A DNA stretch of 64,000 bases from Myxococcales bacterium (GTDB lineage Bacteria > Myxococcota_A > Polyangia > Nannocystales > Nannocystaceae), in NCBI GenBank assembly GCA_020633315.1, contig JACKDV010000001.1:310001-374000 (forward strand). Direction: 5' to 3'. Below are positions 1 to 8,920 of this stretch, piece by piece. Position 1 is the first letter of the stretch. Every line of letters starts with the position of its first letter. The notes beneath the pieces are model-generated. The model made no database searches. It was not told the origin of the DNA and was given only the letters and a program-made list of their open reading frames with translations. Both the position numbers and the translations under genes were made by a program.

Positions 1-165
1 GTGGACCCCCGCAACGGCCCGTCGATCGCCCTGCTCGAGCGGGTGGGCTTTCGCCGGGAGGGGCTGCAGCTCCAGCGGTGGCTCCTGCACGGTGAGTGGC
101 AGGACGCGCTGCTGTTCGGGCTGCTCGCCCCGTGGTGGCGGCAGCTCCGGGGGCGCGCGGGATAG
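1..165 (+). CDS. GNAT-family N-acetyltransferase, C-terminal fragment
   Basis: Only the last 54 codons are in the window; the frame is open from base 1 to a TAG at 163-165. The peptide carries the hallmark end of RimJ/RimL-type acetyltransferases: Asn-Gly-x-Ser-Ile-Ala-Leu-Leu-Glu-Arg-Val-Gly-Phe-Arg-Arg-Glu-Gly, then a Gly-Glu-Trp-Gln-Asp-Ala-Leu-Leu-Phe-Gly-Leu-Leu strand. In this family these form the last acetyl-CoA-side helix and final strand. Substrate cannot be told from the fragment. It is followed by 81 bp to the kinase promoter. Confidence 0.75.
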   Translation: MDPRNGPSIALLERVGFRREGLQLQRWLLHGEWQDALLFGLLAPWWRQLRGRAG

Positions 166-233
166 CGCGGCGGCGCCGCAGGAGGAGGGGACGAGCTCGT
201 CGAGTCCCGCGACGCTCGGCGCTTGCCATCCGA

Positions 234-239
234 TATGCT
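234..239 (+). promoter_or_regulatory. -10-like TATGCT, 7 nt before kinase ATG
   Basis: TATGCT ends 7 nt before ATG 247, and no Shine-Dalgarno is visible in between. Same arrangement as many other genes in this window; predicts a leaderless transcript. Confidence 0.55.
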
Positions 240-246
240 GGGGCCG

Positions 247-3234
247 ATGTCGGTCTCCACCTCGATGGCCCAGGATGCGAGCGAGTCGGAGACGGTGGCG
301 CTCTCCGGGGGCGGGGCGGAGGACGGGGGCGAGGAGGCGATCCCGGGCCGGATCGGCCGCTACTCGGTGATCGAGCGCATCGGGCGGGGAGGGATGGGGT
401 CGGTGTACCGAGCCTATGATGCCAAGCTCCGGCGGGAGGTCGCGCTCAAGCAGGTGCGGGCCGATCGTCTCGGCCCCGAGACCGAGCTGCGCCTGGTGCA
501 GGAGGCCCAGGCGATGGCCCGCCTGTCCCACCCCAACGTGGTCGCGGTGTACGACGTGGAGGTCGGGACGTCGCTGACCCTGGCCATGGAGTACGTACCG
601 GGGCGATCGGTGGCGCAGTGGCTCGAGCATCGACGATCGTGGAGGGAGGTGCTCGAGGTCTTCGTCGCGGCGGGGCGGGGGCTGGCCGCGGCGCACTCGG
701 TGGGGCTGGTGCACCGCGACTTCAAGCCGGCCAACGTGCTGCTGGCCGACGACGGCACCACCAAGGTGACCGACTTCGGCCTCGCCAAGCCCGACGATGC
801 CTCGGCCACGGGGGCGCTGGGGGAGGAGCCGCCGTCGGTCGACGGGCTGCCCAGCGATTCCTCCGTCCCGATCACGCGCGCCGACACGGTGATGGGGACG
901 CCCAAGTACATGGCCCCCGAGCAGCACTCCGGGGCGCGGGCCGATGCTCGCTGCGATCAGTACGCGTTCTGCGTGTCGCTGTGGCAGGCGCTGACGGGGA
1001 CGCACCCCTTCGATCGAGGCTCGTACCCCGAGCTGGCCGAGGCCAAGCTCGCCGGTCCCCCGTCGTGGCCACGATCCCCGGTCGTTCCGGGGCGGATCGT
1101 TCGCGCGATCACCCGGGGGCTGCAGCCCGATCCGCGGTACCGCCATGCCTCGATGAGCACCCTGCTCGGCGCGCTCGAGCCGGCCCTGGCCCCGCGCCGA
1201 CGCTGGTGGAGCGTGGGGGCCGGGGTGATCGCGCTGGGTGGGGTGATCGCGGCGGCCTGGGTGGGGCGGTCGGAGCGGTGCACGGGCGCCGAGGCGGAGC
1301 TGGCGGGGGTGTGGGACGAGGACGCCTCGACCCGCGTGCAGCGGGCCCTGCTCGGTCACGAGCTGGCCTACGCCAAGAGCACCTGGTCGCGGGTGCAGGC
1401 CGGGCTCGACGGCTACGCTCGCGAGTGGAAGCGGCTGCATCGCGACGCGTGCGAGGCCGCCACGATCCGCGGCGAGCAGTCGAGCGCGGTGATGGATCTA
1501 CGCATGCAGTGCCTGCAGCGAGCCAAGGCGGAGCTGGCCGAGCGGGTGGCCGTGCTGGCGAGCGCGGACGCCGAGGTGCTGCCGCGCGCGGTGGGGATGG
1601 TCGACGACCTGCCCGCGCTGCCCGAGTGCGCGGACGTGGCCCGGCTGACCGCCGAGTCGCCGCCGCCCACCGACCCCGAGGAGGCGGCGCGGGTGGACGA
1701 GGCCCGCGCGGAGCTGCTGCGGGCGCGCGCGCTGGCCACCGCGGGCAAGCGCAAGGAGGCCTTCGCGGTGGTCGAGGCCGCCCACGCGCGCTTCGCCGAC
1801 CTGGGCTACCCGCCGGTCCGGGCCGAGCTCGAGTACCAGCTCGGCGATCGGCTGCAGGTGATGGCTCGCTACGAGGAGTCCGAGGCGGCGCTGCGTCGAG
1901 CCCTGGCCCTGGCCCTGGAGCACGACGTGGAGCGGATCTCGGTGCTGGCCGCCCGCGAGCTCGCGCGGGTGGTCGGCTACCACCGGGCCGAGCCCGAGCC
2001 GGGGCTGGCGCTGGGTGAGATCGCGCGCAGCCTCGCCCGCCGCGTGGATCCGAGCGGCGTCGCCGAGGCCGACGTGCTCGACGTGGTGGGGGTGATCCGC
2101 TTCTCGACCGCCGACTACGCGGGGGCGGCCCAGACCCACCGGGAGGCGCTGGCGCTCAAGGAAGCAGTGCTCGGCGCGGACCACCACGAGCTCGGAGCCC
2201 TGCTGGTCAACCTGGGGATGGACGTGGAGGTGCTCGGCGAGCTCGAGGAGGCCGCCGCGCTCCAGCAGCGAGCGATCGCGCTGGCCGAGGCGCACTACGG
2301 AGCAGACCACCCGCGGATCGCGACCTTCGTGCTCAACCTGGGCAACGTCCGCTTCGCCCAGGGCCGCTACGACGACGCGGAGGCGGCCTACCAGCGGGCC
2401 CTCGCGATCCTGGACGCCACCTATGGGCACGAGCACGCCGCGGTGGCCACCACCATCCACAACCTGGGGCTGCTCGACGAGCAGCGTGGCGAGCACGAGC
2501 GCGCCGAGGCGCGGGTCCGCGACGCCATGGCCGTGCGGGAGGCGCTGTACGGACGCGAGCACCCCGAGGTGGCCGACTCGCTGATGATGCTGGGGGTGAT
2601 CGCCGAGCAGGCGGGGCGGCCCGAGGATGCGCTGCCGCCCATCCTCGAGGCCCTGCGGATCCGAGAGCGCGTGAGCGGCCCGCGAAGCCACACGGTGGGC
2701 AAGCTGCGGATGAACCTCGGCATGGTGCTGTCCAAGCTCGGGCGCCACGAGGAGGCCGAGGCCGAGATGCAGCAGGGGCTGGCGATCAAGATCGAGGTGC
2801 TGGGATCCGAGCACGCCGAGGTGGGGCAGGCGTGGATCAACCTCGCGTCGGTGTCGCGCTCGCGCGGGCGGCTCCAAGAGGCCACCGCGCGGTGGGAGGC
2901 GGCGCTGGCGATCCTGCGGCCGGCGCTCGGCGAGGAGCACCCCACGGTGGTGCACGCGGTCAACGGGCTGGCCAAGACCCGGCTGGAGGCGGGGGCGCGG
3001 GAGGGGGCGCGGGAGCAGCTGGAGTGGGTGCTGGCGCGGCGCTCGGACGACCAGACGCCACCCTGCAAGCGCGCCGACACCGAGCTCGCCCTGGCCGAGG
3101 CCCTGTGGCCAGAGCCCTCGCAGCGGCCGCGGGCCCACGCGCTGGCGACCGCGGCCGCCGAGCGCTGCGGGGCCGATCGCGAGCCCGAGGGGCACGCGGA
3201 GATCGAGGCCTGGCTCGCCTCGCACTCGCCGTAG
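247..3234 (+). CDS. Ser/Thr protein kinase with membrane segment and TPR tail
   Basis: 995 residues. Residues about 37-290 are a complete Hanks-type kinase: Gly-rich loop GRGGMGSV starting near residue 46, ATP-binding Lys68 (ALKQV), catalytic loop HRDFKPAN with Asp158, and DFG at 176-178 followed by an MGTPKYMAPEQ activation-segment end. One hydrophobic helix near residues 322-345 should anchor it in the inner membrane. The outer part holds about ten kinesin-light-chain-like TPRs (repeated HP.IA..L.NLG..., ..A...Y.RAL.I...), probably a protein-binding scaffold. This is the classic myxobacterial sensor-kinase layout. TTG 223 and ATG 235 also open the frame, but ATG 235 lies inside the TATGCT promoter hexamer, so ATG 247 is preferred. 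Ligand and targets unknown. Confidence 0.9.
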   Translation: MSVSTSMAQDASESETVALSGGGAEDGGEEAIPGRIGRYSVIERIGRGGMGSVYRAYDAKLRREVALKQVRADRLGPETELRLVQEAQAMARLSHPNVVAVYDVEVGTSLTLAMEYVPGRSVAQWLEHRRSWREVLEVFVAAGRGLAAAHSVGLVHRDFKPANVLLADDGTTKVTDFGLAKPDDASATGALGEEPPSVDGLPSDSSVPITRADTVMGTPKYMAPEQHSGARADARCDQYAFCVSLWQALTGTHPFDRGSYPELAEAKLAGPPSWPRSPVVPGRIVRAITRGLQPDPRYRHASMSTLLGALEPALAPRRRWWSVGAGVIALGGVIAAAWVGRSERCTGAEAELAGVWDEDASTRVQRALLGHELAYAKSTWSRVQAGLDGYAREWKRLHRDACEAATIRGEQSSAVMDLRMQCLQRAKAELAERVAVLASADAEVLPRAVGMVDDLPALPECADVARLTAESPPPTDPEEAARVDEARAELLRARALATAGKRKEAFAVVEAAHARFADLGYPPVRAELEYQLGDRLQVMARYEESEAALRRALALALEHDVERISVLAARELARVVGYHRAEPEPGLALGEIARSLARRVDPSGVAEADVLDVVGVIRFSTADYAGAAQTHREALALKEAVLGADHHELGALLVNLGMDVEVLGELEEAAALQQRAIALAEAHYGADHPRIATFVLNLGNVRFAQGRYDDAEAAYQRALAILDATYGHEHAAVATTIHNLGLLDEQRGEHERAEARVRDAMAVREALYGREHPEVADSLMMLGVIAEQAGRPEDALPPILEALRIRERVSGPRSHTVGKLRMNLGMVLSKLGRHEEAEAEMQQGLAIKIEVLGSEHAEVGQAWINLASVSRSRGRLQEATARWEAALAILRPALGEEHPTVVHAVNGLAKTRLEAGAREGAREQLEWVLARRSDDQTPPCKRADTELALAEALWPEPSQRPRAHALATAAAERCGADREPEGHAEIEAWLASHSP

Positions 3235-3303
3235 CGAACGCGTCGATCCAGGGTAGGATCCACTCGGGCGCGGGGCTGCCGTGGCCTCGCTGGAGCGAGC
3301 GGC

Positions 3304-5106
3304 ATGCGGATCCGTTTCTGGGGCACACGGGGATCGATCGCCAAGGCAGGTCCGACCACCGTGCGCTACGGCGGCAACACCTCGTGCGTGGAGCTGCGGA
3401 CCCGCAAGGGCACCACCATCCTGCTCGACTGCGGCACGGGGGCCCACGGCCTGGGCGAGTCCCTGCTGCGCGAGCCCAACGGTCCCCGCGAGGGGCACAT
3501 CCTGGTCTCTCACACGCACTGGGACCACATCCAGGGGCTGCCGTTCTTCGGGCCGCTGTTCGTGGGCGGGCAGCGCTGGCGGGTGTACGGCCCCCGCGGG
3601 CTGGGGCCCTCGCTGGGCGACGTGATGGCGGGGCAGATGCAGTTCGCCTACTTCCCCATCACCCCCGAGCAGCTCGAGGCCGACGTGAGCTACCACGACC
3701 TGGTCGAGGGCAAGTTCGAGCTCGACGACGTGCGGGTGACCGCGCGCTACCTCAACCACCCCGGGCTCACCCTGGGCTATCGCCTGGAGGCCGACGGGGT
3801 CACGGTGGTCTACGCCACCGACCACGAGCCGCACCTGCGTCGCCTGGCCGACGGGGGCGTGCCGCCGCGGGGCGGCGAGGACGAGCGCCACGGGCAGTTC
3901 ATCGCCGACGCCGACCTGGTGATCCACGACACCCAGTACACCGCGGCGGAGTACCCCGAGCGGGTGGGCTGGGGGCACAGCACCATGGAGTACGTGATCG
4001 ACATGGCCAACGCCGCGGCCGCGCGACGAGTGGCCATGTTCCACCACGATCCCATGCGCGACGACGATGCCCTCGATGCGCTGCTGGGGCGCGCACGCGA
4101 GCGGGCGGCGCAGCGACGGGGGCGGCTGGAGGTGCTGGCGGCGGCGGAGGGACATGCGATCGAGCTCGAGCCGTCGCCGATCCGGGCGCGCCGGCGGGTG
4201 ACCACGGCCACCGACGCCGCCAAGCCCACGTCGCCCTCGGGGGCGGTGCTGGTGGTGGGGGAGGACGGCGAGGCGTCGGCGCTGCTGCGCGCGGCGGCCG
4301 AGGCCGACGGCCTGCCGGTGCTGCGGGCCCGCACCCTCGAGGAGGCGAGGCGCCTGGTGGAGCAGGAGCGCCCCGGCGTGGTGTTCATGCCCCGCACCCT
4401 GGGCGGCGAGGATTGCCTGGGCGCTTGCGCCAGGCTGCGGGGCGCCGTCGATGGTCACGGGCGCGCGGTGCCGCTGGTGATCTACGGGCGCGGAGCCGAG
4501 ATCGAGCCGGAGGCGGGGCGGGCCGCGGGGATCAGCGCCTGGCTCGAGTGCCCGTTCTCGCCGCAGTACGCCCGGGCGCGCATGCGGGCGTGGCTGCTGC
4601 GGATGCCGCTGCGCTGGGATCGGGCCGAGCAGCCCCGCGACGAGCCCGAGCGCGATCGGGTGGTCCGGGCGCTGGGCCTGGTGGGCACGCCGCCCGAGGA
4701 GCGCTTCGATCGCTACACGCGGCTGGCCCGGGCGCTGTTCCGCGTGCCGATGGCATGGGTCAACCTCGTCGTGGGCGATCTGCAGTTCAGCAAGTCGAGG
4801 CCCCCCGGGCTGGCCGCCGAGCTGCCCCGCGATGCGTCGCTGTGCGCCCACACGATCCTGGGCGAGGGCGTGCTCGAGATCCCCGACGCGCGCTTCGACG
4901 ATCGGGCCGCCGACAACCCCACGGTGGTGGGCGAGCCCCACATCCGCTTCTACGCCGGGGTGCCGCTGCGGCACCGGGGCCATCGCGTGGGCACGCTGTG
5001 CATCGGCGACGTCCGCCCGCGCCGCCTCGACGATGCGCTGCGGGTCCACCTCGAGGAGCTGGGGCGCCTGGTGGAGGAGGAGCTGGAGCGCTCGCGAACG
5101 ACGTGA
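3304..5106 (+). CDS. MBL-fold hydrolase fused to receiver-like and GAF domains
   Basis: 600 residues in three parts. Residues 1-290 are a metallo-beta-lactamase-fold hydrolase of the cyclic-phosphodiesterase-like group: start MRIRFWGTRGS, metal motif SHTHWDH at 69-75, Asp173 in ATDHEP, and HHDP at 247-250. Residues about 314-430 resemble a response-regulator receiver fold (AVLVVGEDGEA start) but lack a clear phospho-acceptor Asp. Residues about 455-600 are a GAF domain of the type with FDRYTRLARALFRVP, DASLCAHTIL, DNPTVVGEPHIRFYAGVPL and GTLCIGDVRPR. The combination suggests a phosphodiesterase or hydrolase allosterically controlled by a small ligand. Substrate unknown. A TAGGAT hexamer lies about 45 nt upstream. 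Confidence 0.85.
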   Translation: MRIRFWGTRGSIAKAGPTTVRYGGNTSCVELRTRKGTTILLDCGTGAHGLGESLLREPNGPREGHILVSHTHWDHIQGLPFFGPLFVGGQRWRVYGPRGLGPSLGDVMAGQMQFAYFPITPEQLEADVSYHDLVEGKFELDDVRVTARYLNHPGLTLGYRLEADGVTVVYATDHEPHLRRLADGGVPPRGGEDERHGQFIADADLVIHDTQYTAAEYPERVGWGHSTMEYVIDMANAAAARRVAMFHHDPMRDDDALDALLGRARERAAQRRGRLEVLAAAEGHAIELEPSPIRARRRVTTATDAAKPTSPSGAVLVVGEDGEASALLRAAAEADGLPVLRARTLEEARRLVEQERPGVVFMPRTLGGEDCLGACARLRGAVDGHGRAVPLVIYGRGAEIEPEAGRAAGISAWLECPFSPQYARARMRAWLLRMPLRWDRAEQPRDEPERDRVVRALGLVGTPPEERFDRYTRLARALFRVPMAWVNLVVGDLQFSKSRPPGLAAELPRDASLCAHTILGEGVLEIPDARFDDRAADNPTVVGEPHIRFYAGVPLRHRGHRVGTLCIGDVRPRRLDDALRVHLEELGRLVEEELERSRTT

Positions 5107-5185
5107 GCCGCTGCGCCGTCGCCGGGTCGGCGGTCCCGTGCCTCGACGGTCGCGGTTGCGATGGGCTGGATGCGCGGCGGGAGCG

Positions 5186-5572
5186 ATGGCGATCCGGCTC
5201 GCAGGGGTGGTGCTCGTGGCCGGCCTGGCCGCGAGCTGCGGGCGCAGCGACTGCCGCGAGTGCCAGCGCGAGAAGTGCAGCGACCTGGTGGTGGAGCTCG
5301 AGGTGGTCTCGGCGGCCCCGGGGGTGGGGCCGGAGAAGGACCTGCTCACCGCCATCGAGCGCGAGCGCGGCTCCACCCTGCTGCCGCAGGGGCAGTGGGT
5401 GCTCGACGAGGCCCGGCTGCGCGAGCTCGGGGACGAGCTGACGACGATCGCCCCGCTGTTCCCGGTGGACGAGGAGGTGCTCGCCTCGGCGCGGGTGCTG
5501 CTCGACACCGAGTGGAAGCTGCGTGCCGACGGTCAGCTCGTGGTCAAGCAGGTGCGGCCGTTCCTCGAGTGA
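5186..5572 (+). CDS. small Cys-rich lipoprotein of unknown function
   Basis: 128 residues. MAIRLAGVVLVAGLAASC is a type II signal peptide with lipobox LAAS-C, so the mature protein is probably lipid-anchored. Right after the lipidated Cys comes CGRSDCRECQREKC, a four-cysteine cluster that could bind metal or form disulfides. The rest is acidic and mixed alpha/beta without a family I recognise. ATG 5186 is chosen because a GGCGGGAG purine run sits just upstream and it gives a proper signal peptide. It lies 79 bp after the MBL/GAF gene and may be co-transcribed with it. Confidence 0.65.
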   Translation: MAIRLAGVVLVAGLAASCGRSDCRECQREKCSDLVVELEVVSAAPGVGPEKDLLTAIERERGSTLLPQGQWVLDEARLRELGDELTTIAPLFPVDEEVLASARVLLDTEWKLRADGQLVVKQVRPFLE

Positions 5573-5599
5573 GGCTGGGCCGGCGCGGAGCGATGCATG

Positions 5600-5605
5600 T
5601 ATGCT
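5600..5605 (+). promoter_or_regulatory. -10-like TATGCT, 9 nt before ATG 5615
   Basis: TATGCT followed by a 9-nt C/G-only gap and ATG 5615. An upstream in-frame ATG at 5597 would start before this hexamer and is therefore disfavoured. Confidence 0.5.
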
Positions 5606-5614
5606 CCGGCCCCC

Positions 5615-8074
5615 ATGAAGGACCCGGTCATCCCCTCGCAGGCCCGCGTGGTCATCGTCGGCGGCGGCATCATCGGTTGCTCGGTCGCCTACCACCTCGC
5701 TCACATGGGCTGGACCGACGTGGTGCTGCTCGAGCGCGATCGCCTGACCTCGGGCACCACCTGGCACGCGGCCGGCCTGGTGGTCACCTTCGGCTCCACC
5801 TCCGAGACCTCCACCTGGATGCGCCGGTACACCCGCGACCTGTACACGCGGCTGGAGGACGAGACCGGGGTGAGCACGGGCTTCAAGCCGGTCGGCTTCA
5901 TCGAGCTGGCCAGCGACGAGGATCGCCTCGAGGAGTTCCGCCGCACCGCCGCCTTCAACCGCCACTGCGGCGTGGACGTGCACGAGATCTCGCCGCGCGA
6001 GGTGGCGGAGCGGTTCCCGCTGGCGCGCACCGACGATCTACGGGCCGGCTTCTACGTGAAGGACGACGGCCGGGCCAACCCGGTCGACGTGACGATGTCG
6101 CTGGCCAAGGGCGCCCGCCTGGCCGGGGCCCGGCTGATCGAGGGCGTGGCGGTCACCGGCGTGACCACCACGCGCGGCGCGGTGACCGGGGTGACCACCA
6201 CCCACGGCGAGATCGCGGCGGAGTATGTGGTCAACTGCGCCGGCATGTGGGCGCGGCAGCTCGGCGAGCTGGCCGGGGTGAGCATCCCGCTGCAGGCGGC
6301 CGAGCACTACTACCTCATCACCGAGGAGATGGAGGGGCTGAGCGCCGACATGCCGGTGATCGAGGATCCGGGGCGCTACGGCTACTACCGCGAGGAGGTG
6401 GGTGGCATGCTCATCGGGCTGTTCGAGCCCGTGTGCGCGCCGTGGAAGGTGGGCGGGATCCCGGGCGACTTCTCGTTCGGCGAGATCGCACCCGACTGGG
6501 ACCGCATGATGCCCTACGTGGAGCGGGCCATGGAGCGGGTTCCCCGGGCGGTGGACGCCGGGGTGAAGAAGTTCTTCTGCGGGCCCGAGAGCTTCACCCC
6601 CGATCTGGCGCCCATCGTGGGCGAGGCCCCCGAGCTGAAGAACTACTTCGTGGCCGCGGGGCTCAACTCGATCGGCATCATCACCGGCGGGGGCATGGGC
6701 AAGGTGATCGCCGACTGGATCGTCAACGGCCGCCCCGGGGTGGACGTGACCGGCATGAACATCGACCGCCTGCAGCCCTACCAGCGCAACGCCGAGTACC
6801 GGCGCACCCGCACGGTGGAGTCGCTGGGCATGGTCTACCAGGCCCACTATCCGTTCCGCTCGATGAAGACCGCGCGCGGGGCCAAGCGCTCGGTGCTGCA
6901 CGACTACTACGTGGCCCAGGGGGCCTACTTCCGCGACGTGAGCGGCTGGGAGGGCCCCGACTGGTACGCGGGCCCGGGCGTCGAGCCCGACCCCGGCCCG
7001 CTCGGCTGGGGGCGGCCGCAGTGGTTCTCCCACTGGAGGGCCGAGCACGAGGCCACCCGCCGCGGCGTGATCGTGATGGACATGTCGTTCATGGCCAAGT
7101 TCCTGGTGCAGGGGCGCGACGCGGGGCGGGCCCTGGAGTGGCTGAGCGCCAACCGGGTGGACGGCGAGCCCGGCCTGATCACCTACACGCAGTGGCTCAA
7201 CGAGGGCGGCACCCTCGAGGCCGATCTGACCGTGACCAAGCTCGACGACGAGCGCTTCTGGGTGGTCGCCTCCGACACCGCGCACCGCCACGCGCTCACC
7301 TGGATGCAGCGCCGCTTTCCCGCCGACGCCCACGTCTTCGCCACGGACCTGAGCTCGGGCTACTGCCAGCTCAACGTGCAGGGGCCGCGCTCGCGGGAGC
7401 TGCTGCAATCGCTGAGCTCGGTCGACCTGAGCAACGGGGCGTTTCCGTTCCGCAGCGCGCGGGAGATCGACATCGGCTTCGCGCGCCTGCTGTGCGTGCG
7501 CATCACCTACCTGGGCGAGCTGGGCTACGAGCTGTACATCCCGGCCGAGCAGGCGGCCCACGTGTACGAGCGCATCGTGGCGGCGGGGGAGGCCTTCGGG
7601 CTGCGCCATGCCGGGCTCAAGGCGCTGGCCAGCCTGCGCATGGAGAAGGGCTACCGCGACTACGGCCACGACATCGACAACACCGACTCGCCGCTGGAGG
7701 CGGGGCTGGGCTTCGCGGTGGCGCTGGACAAGCCGGGCGGGTTCATCGGTCGCGACGCGGTGCTGGCCAAGAGGGCCGAGGGCCCGCTGCGCCGGCGGCT
7801 GCTGCAGGTGCTGCTGCAGGACCCCGAGCCGATGATGTTCCACGCGGAGATCGTGCTGCGCGACGGCGCGCCGGTGGGCTATGTGCGGGCCGCGTCGTAT
7901 GGGCACACCCTGGGCGGCGCGGTGGGCCTGGCGATGATCGAGGCCGACGTGCCGATCGACGCCACGTGGATCGAGGCGGGGCGCTGGGAGGTGGAGGTGG
8001 CGGGGCGCCGGGTGCCCGCCGTGGCCTCGCTGCGACCGCTGTACGACCCCAAGATGGAGCGGATCAAGGCATGA
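5615..8074 (+). CDS. FAD-dependent dehydrogenase of the sarcosine/dimethylglycine dehydrogenase family
   Basis: 819 residues. The N-terminal half is a DAO-type FAD domain: dinucleotide fold VVIVGGGIIGCSVAYHLA at residues 12-29, then TSGTTWHAAGL at 45-55, whose His51 aligns with the histidine that covalently carries FAD in mammalian dimethylglycine dehydrogenase. The C-terminal half (from about residue 440) is an aminomethyltransferase-like GCV_T plus C-terminal barrel domain (YLGELGYELYIP, LRMEKGYRDYGHDI), which in this family binds tetrahydrofolate and captures the methylene group released by oxidative N-demethylation. Likely substrates are sarcosine, dimethylglycine or a betaine-derived amine. 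No glycine-cleavage or electron-transfer flavoprotein gene is adjacent, so the physiological acceptor is unknown. Confidence 0.88.
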   Translation: MKDPVIPSQARVVIVGGGIIGCSVAYHLAHMGWTDVVLLERDRLTSGTTWHAAGLVVTFGSTSETSTWMRRYTRDLYTRLEDETGVSTGFKPVGFIELASDEDRLEEFRRTAAFNRHCGVDVHEISPREVAERFPLARTDDLRAGFYVKDDGRANPVDVTMSLAKGARLAGARLIEGVAVTGVTTTRGAVTGVTTTHGEIAAEYVVNCAGMWARQLGELAGVSIPLQAAEHYYLITEEMEGLSADMPVIEDPGRYGYYREEVGGMLIGLFEPVCAPWKVGGIPGDFSFGEIAPDWDRMMPYVERAMERVPRAVDAGVKKFFCGPESFTPDLAPIVGEAPELKNYFVAAGLNSIGIITGGGMGKVIADWIVNGRPGVDVTGMNIDRLQPYQRNAEYRRTRTVESLGMVYQAHYPFRSMKTARGAKRSVLHDYYVAQGAYFRDVSGWEGPDWYAGPGVEPDPGPLGWGRPQWFSHWRAEHEATRRGVIVMDMSFMAKFLVQGRDAGRALEWLSANRVDGEPGLITYTQWLNEGGTLEADLTVTKLDDERFWVVASDTAHRHALTWMQRRFPADAHVFATDLSSGYCQLNVQGPRSRELLQSLSSVDLSNGAFPFRSAREIDIGFARLLCVRITYLGELGYELYIPAEQAAHVYERIVAAGEAFGLRHAGLKALASLRMEKGYRDYGHDIDNTDSPLEAGLGFAVALDKPGGFIGRDAVLAKRAEGPLRRRLLQVLLQDPEPMMFHAEIVLRDGAPVGYVRAASYGHTLGGAVGLAMIEADVPIDATWIEAGRWEVEVAGRRVPAVASLRPLYDPKMERIKA

Positions 8075-8133
8075 GGGCCGGCCGGCGCATGCTCGCGCCC
8101 GCCGACCCCGGCTGAGCTCCTCCTGCGCGGGGC

Positions 8134-8877
8134 TCAGGCACAGGGGCCGTCGCTGGCGAGCGCAACTCCGGCCCGGAGGCGCTCGCACTCGCTCGCGTAG
8201 GTGATCCCGTCGCAGCCGCACTGCTCCTCGCCCGGGATCTGGGGCTCGCAGTCGTCGTCGGGAGCGGGCCGGGGCACGCACCAGCCCAGCGGCGAGCCGG
8301 GGCCGCAGCCCTCGGGCTCGTCCAGGCAGGCCGGGCAGGCGCCCTCGTAGTGCTCGCAGTGCTGCTGGGGCGAGCAGGCGAGGCCCTCGGGGCCGCCGCA
8401 GACCTCGGCGCTGGGCAGGCACCGGGCCGTCGGCGAGAGGCGGTCGCCCTGCTCCACGCACCAGCTGCTGGGCGGGCACGGCACGGGATCCTGCTGCACG
8501 CACGAGGAGCCGTCGCAGAAGCACGCGTCCTCGCAGCCGAAGACCCCCTCGCAGCTTTCGAATGACACCGACTGCCAGCCCTCGAGCGTGGTGGGATCGA
8601 CACAGCCCACCTCGGTGCCGTTGCAGGGGAAGTCCACGAAGCACGCGCCCTCGCAGTCGCGGGTGGTGCCCTCGTCGGCCGCACTGGTGCTCGCGGTGGT
8701 GTCGTGGCCGGAGCCCGTGGTGACGCTGGCCTGGCCGGTGCCCCCCATGCCGGTGCCTCCGCTGCTGGCGGAGCCCGAGGAGCCCCCCGAGCCGCTGCCG
8801 TCGACCGACGGTCCCACGGGGCCGCAGCCCATCGCGATCACCAGCCACAGCGAACGACGAGGAGAGAGCCCGAGCAT
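8134..8877 (-). CDS. Cys-rich lipoprotein with C-terminal Kazal-like domain
   Basis: 247 residues. N-terminus MLGLSPRRSLWLVIAMGC ends in a lipobox (IAMG-C). It is followed by a 45-residue Gly/Ser/Thr linker typical of Nannocystaceae surface lipoproteins, then about 20 cysteines. The last 30 residues (CGCDGITYASECERLRAGVALASDGPC) match the core of a Kazal serine-protease-inhibitor/follistatin-like module. It probably sits on the outside of a membrane; protease inhibition is an inference from the module only. The in-frame ATG at 8889 overlaps the promoter hexamer TATGCT, so ATG 8877 is used. Confidence 0.75.
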   Translation of the reverse strand: MLGLSPRRSLWLVIAMGCGPVGPSVDGSGSGGSSGSASSGGTGMGGTGQASVTTGSGHDTTASTSAADEGTTRDCEGACFVDFPCNGTEVGCVDPTTLEGWQSVSFESCEGVFGCEDACFCDGSSCVQQDPVPCPPSSWCVEQGDRLSPTARCLPSAEVCGGPEGLACSPQQHCEHYEGACPACLDEPEGCGPGSPLGWCVPRPAPDDDCEPQIPGEEQCGCDGITYASECERLRAGVALASDGPCA

Positions 8878-8884
8878 CGGCACC

Positions 8885-8890
8885 AGCATA
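8885..8890 (-). promoter_or_regulatory. -10-like TATGCT, 7 nt before ATG 8877 (minus)
   Basis: Minus-strand TATGCT, 7-nt gap, ATG. It lies in the 43-bp gap after the upstream lipoprotein gene, giving the downstream lipoprotein its own promoter. Confidence 0.55.
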
Positions 8891-8920
8891 GCGCGGCGCC
8901 GCGCGGGTCTCGTGCCCTCG

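Noticed and set aside
223..246. Kinase start at TTG 223 or ATG 235
   Set aside because: ATG 235 lies inside the TATGCT promoter hexamer and 223 is upstream of it; neither has a ribosome binding site.
1498..5508. Very long minus-strand ORF opposite the kinase and MBL genes
   Set aside because: His/Arg/Gly-rich shadow of genes with clear domains on the plus strand; typical of GC-rich DNA.
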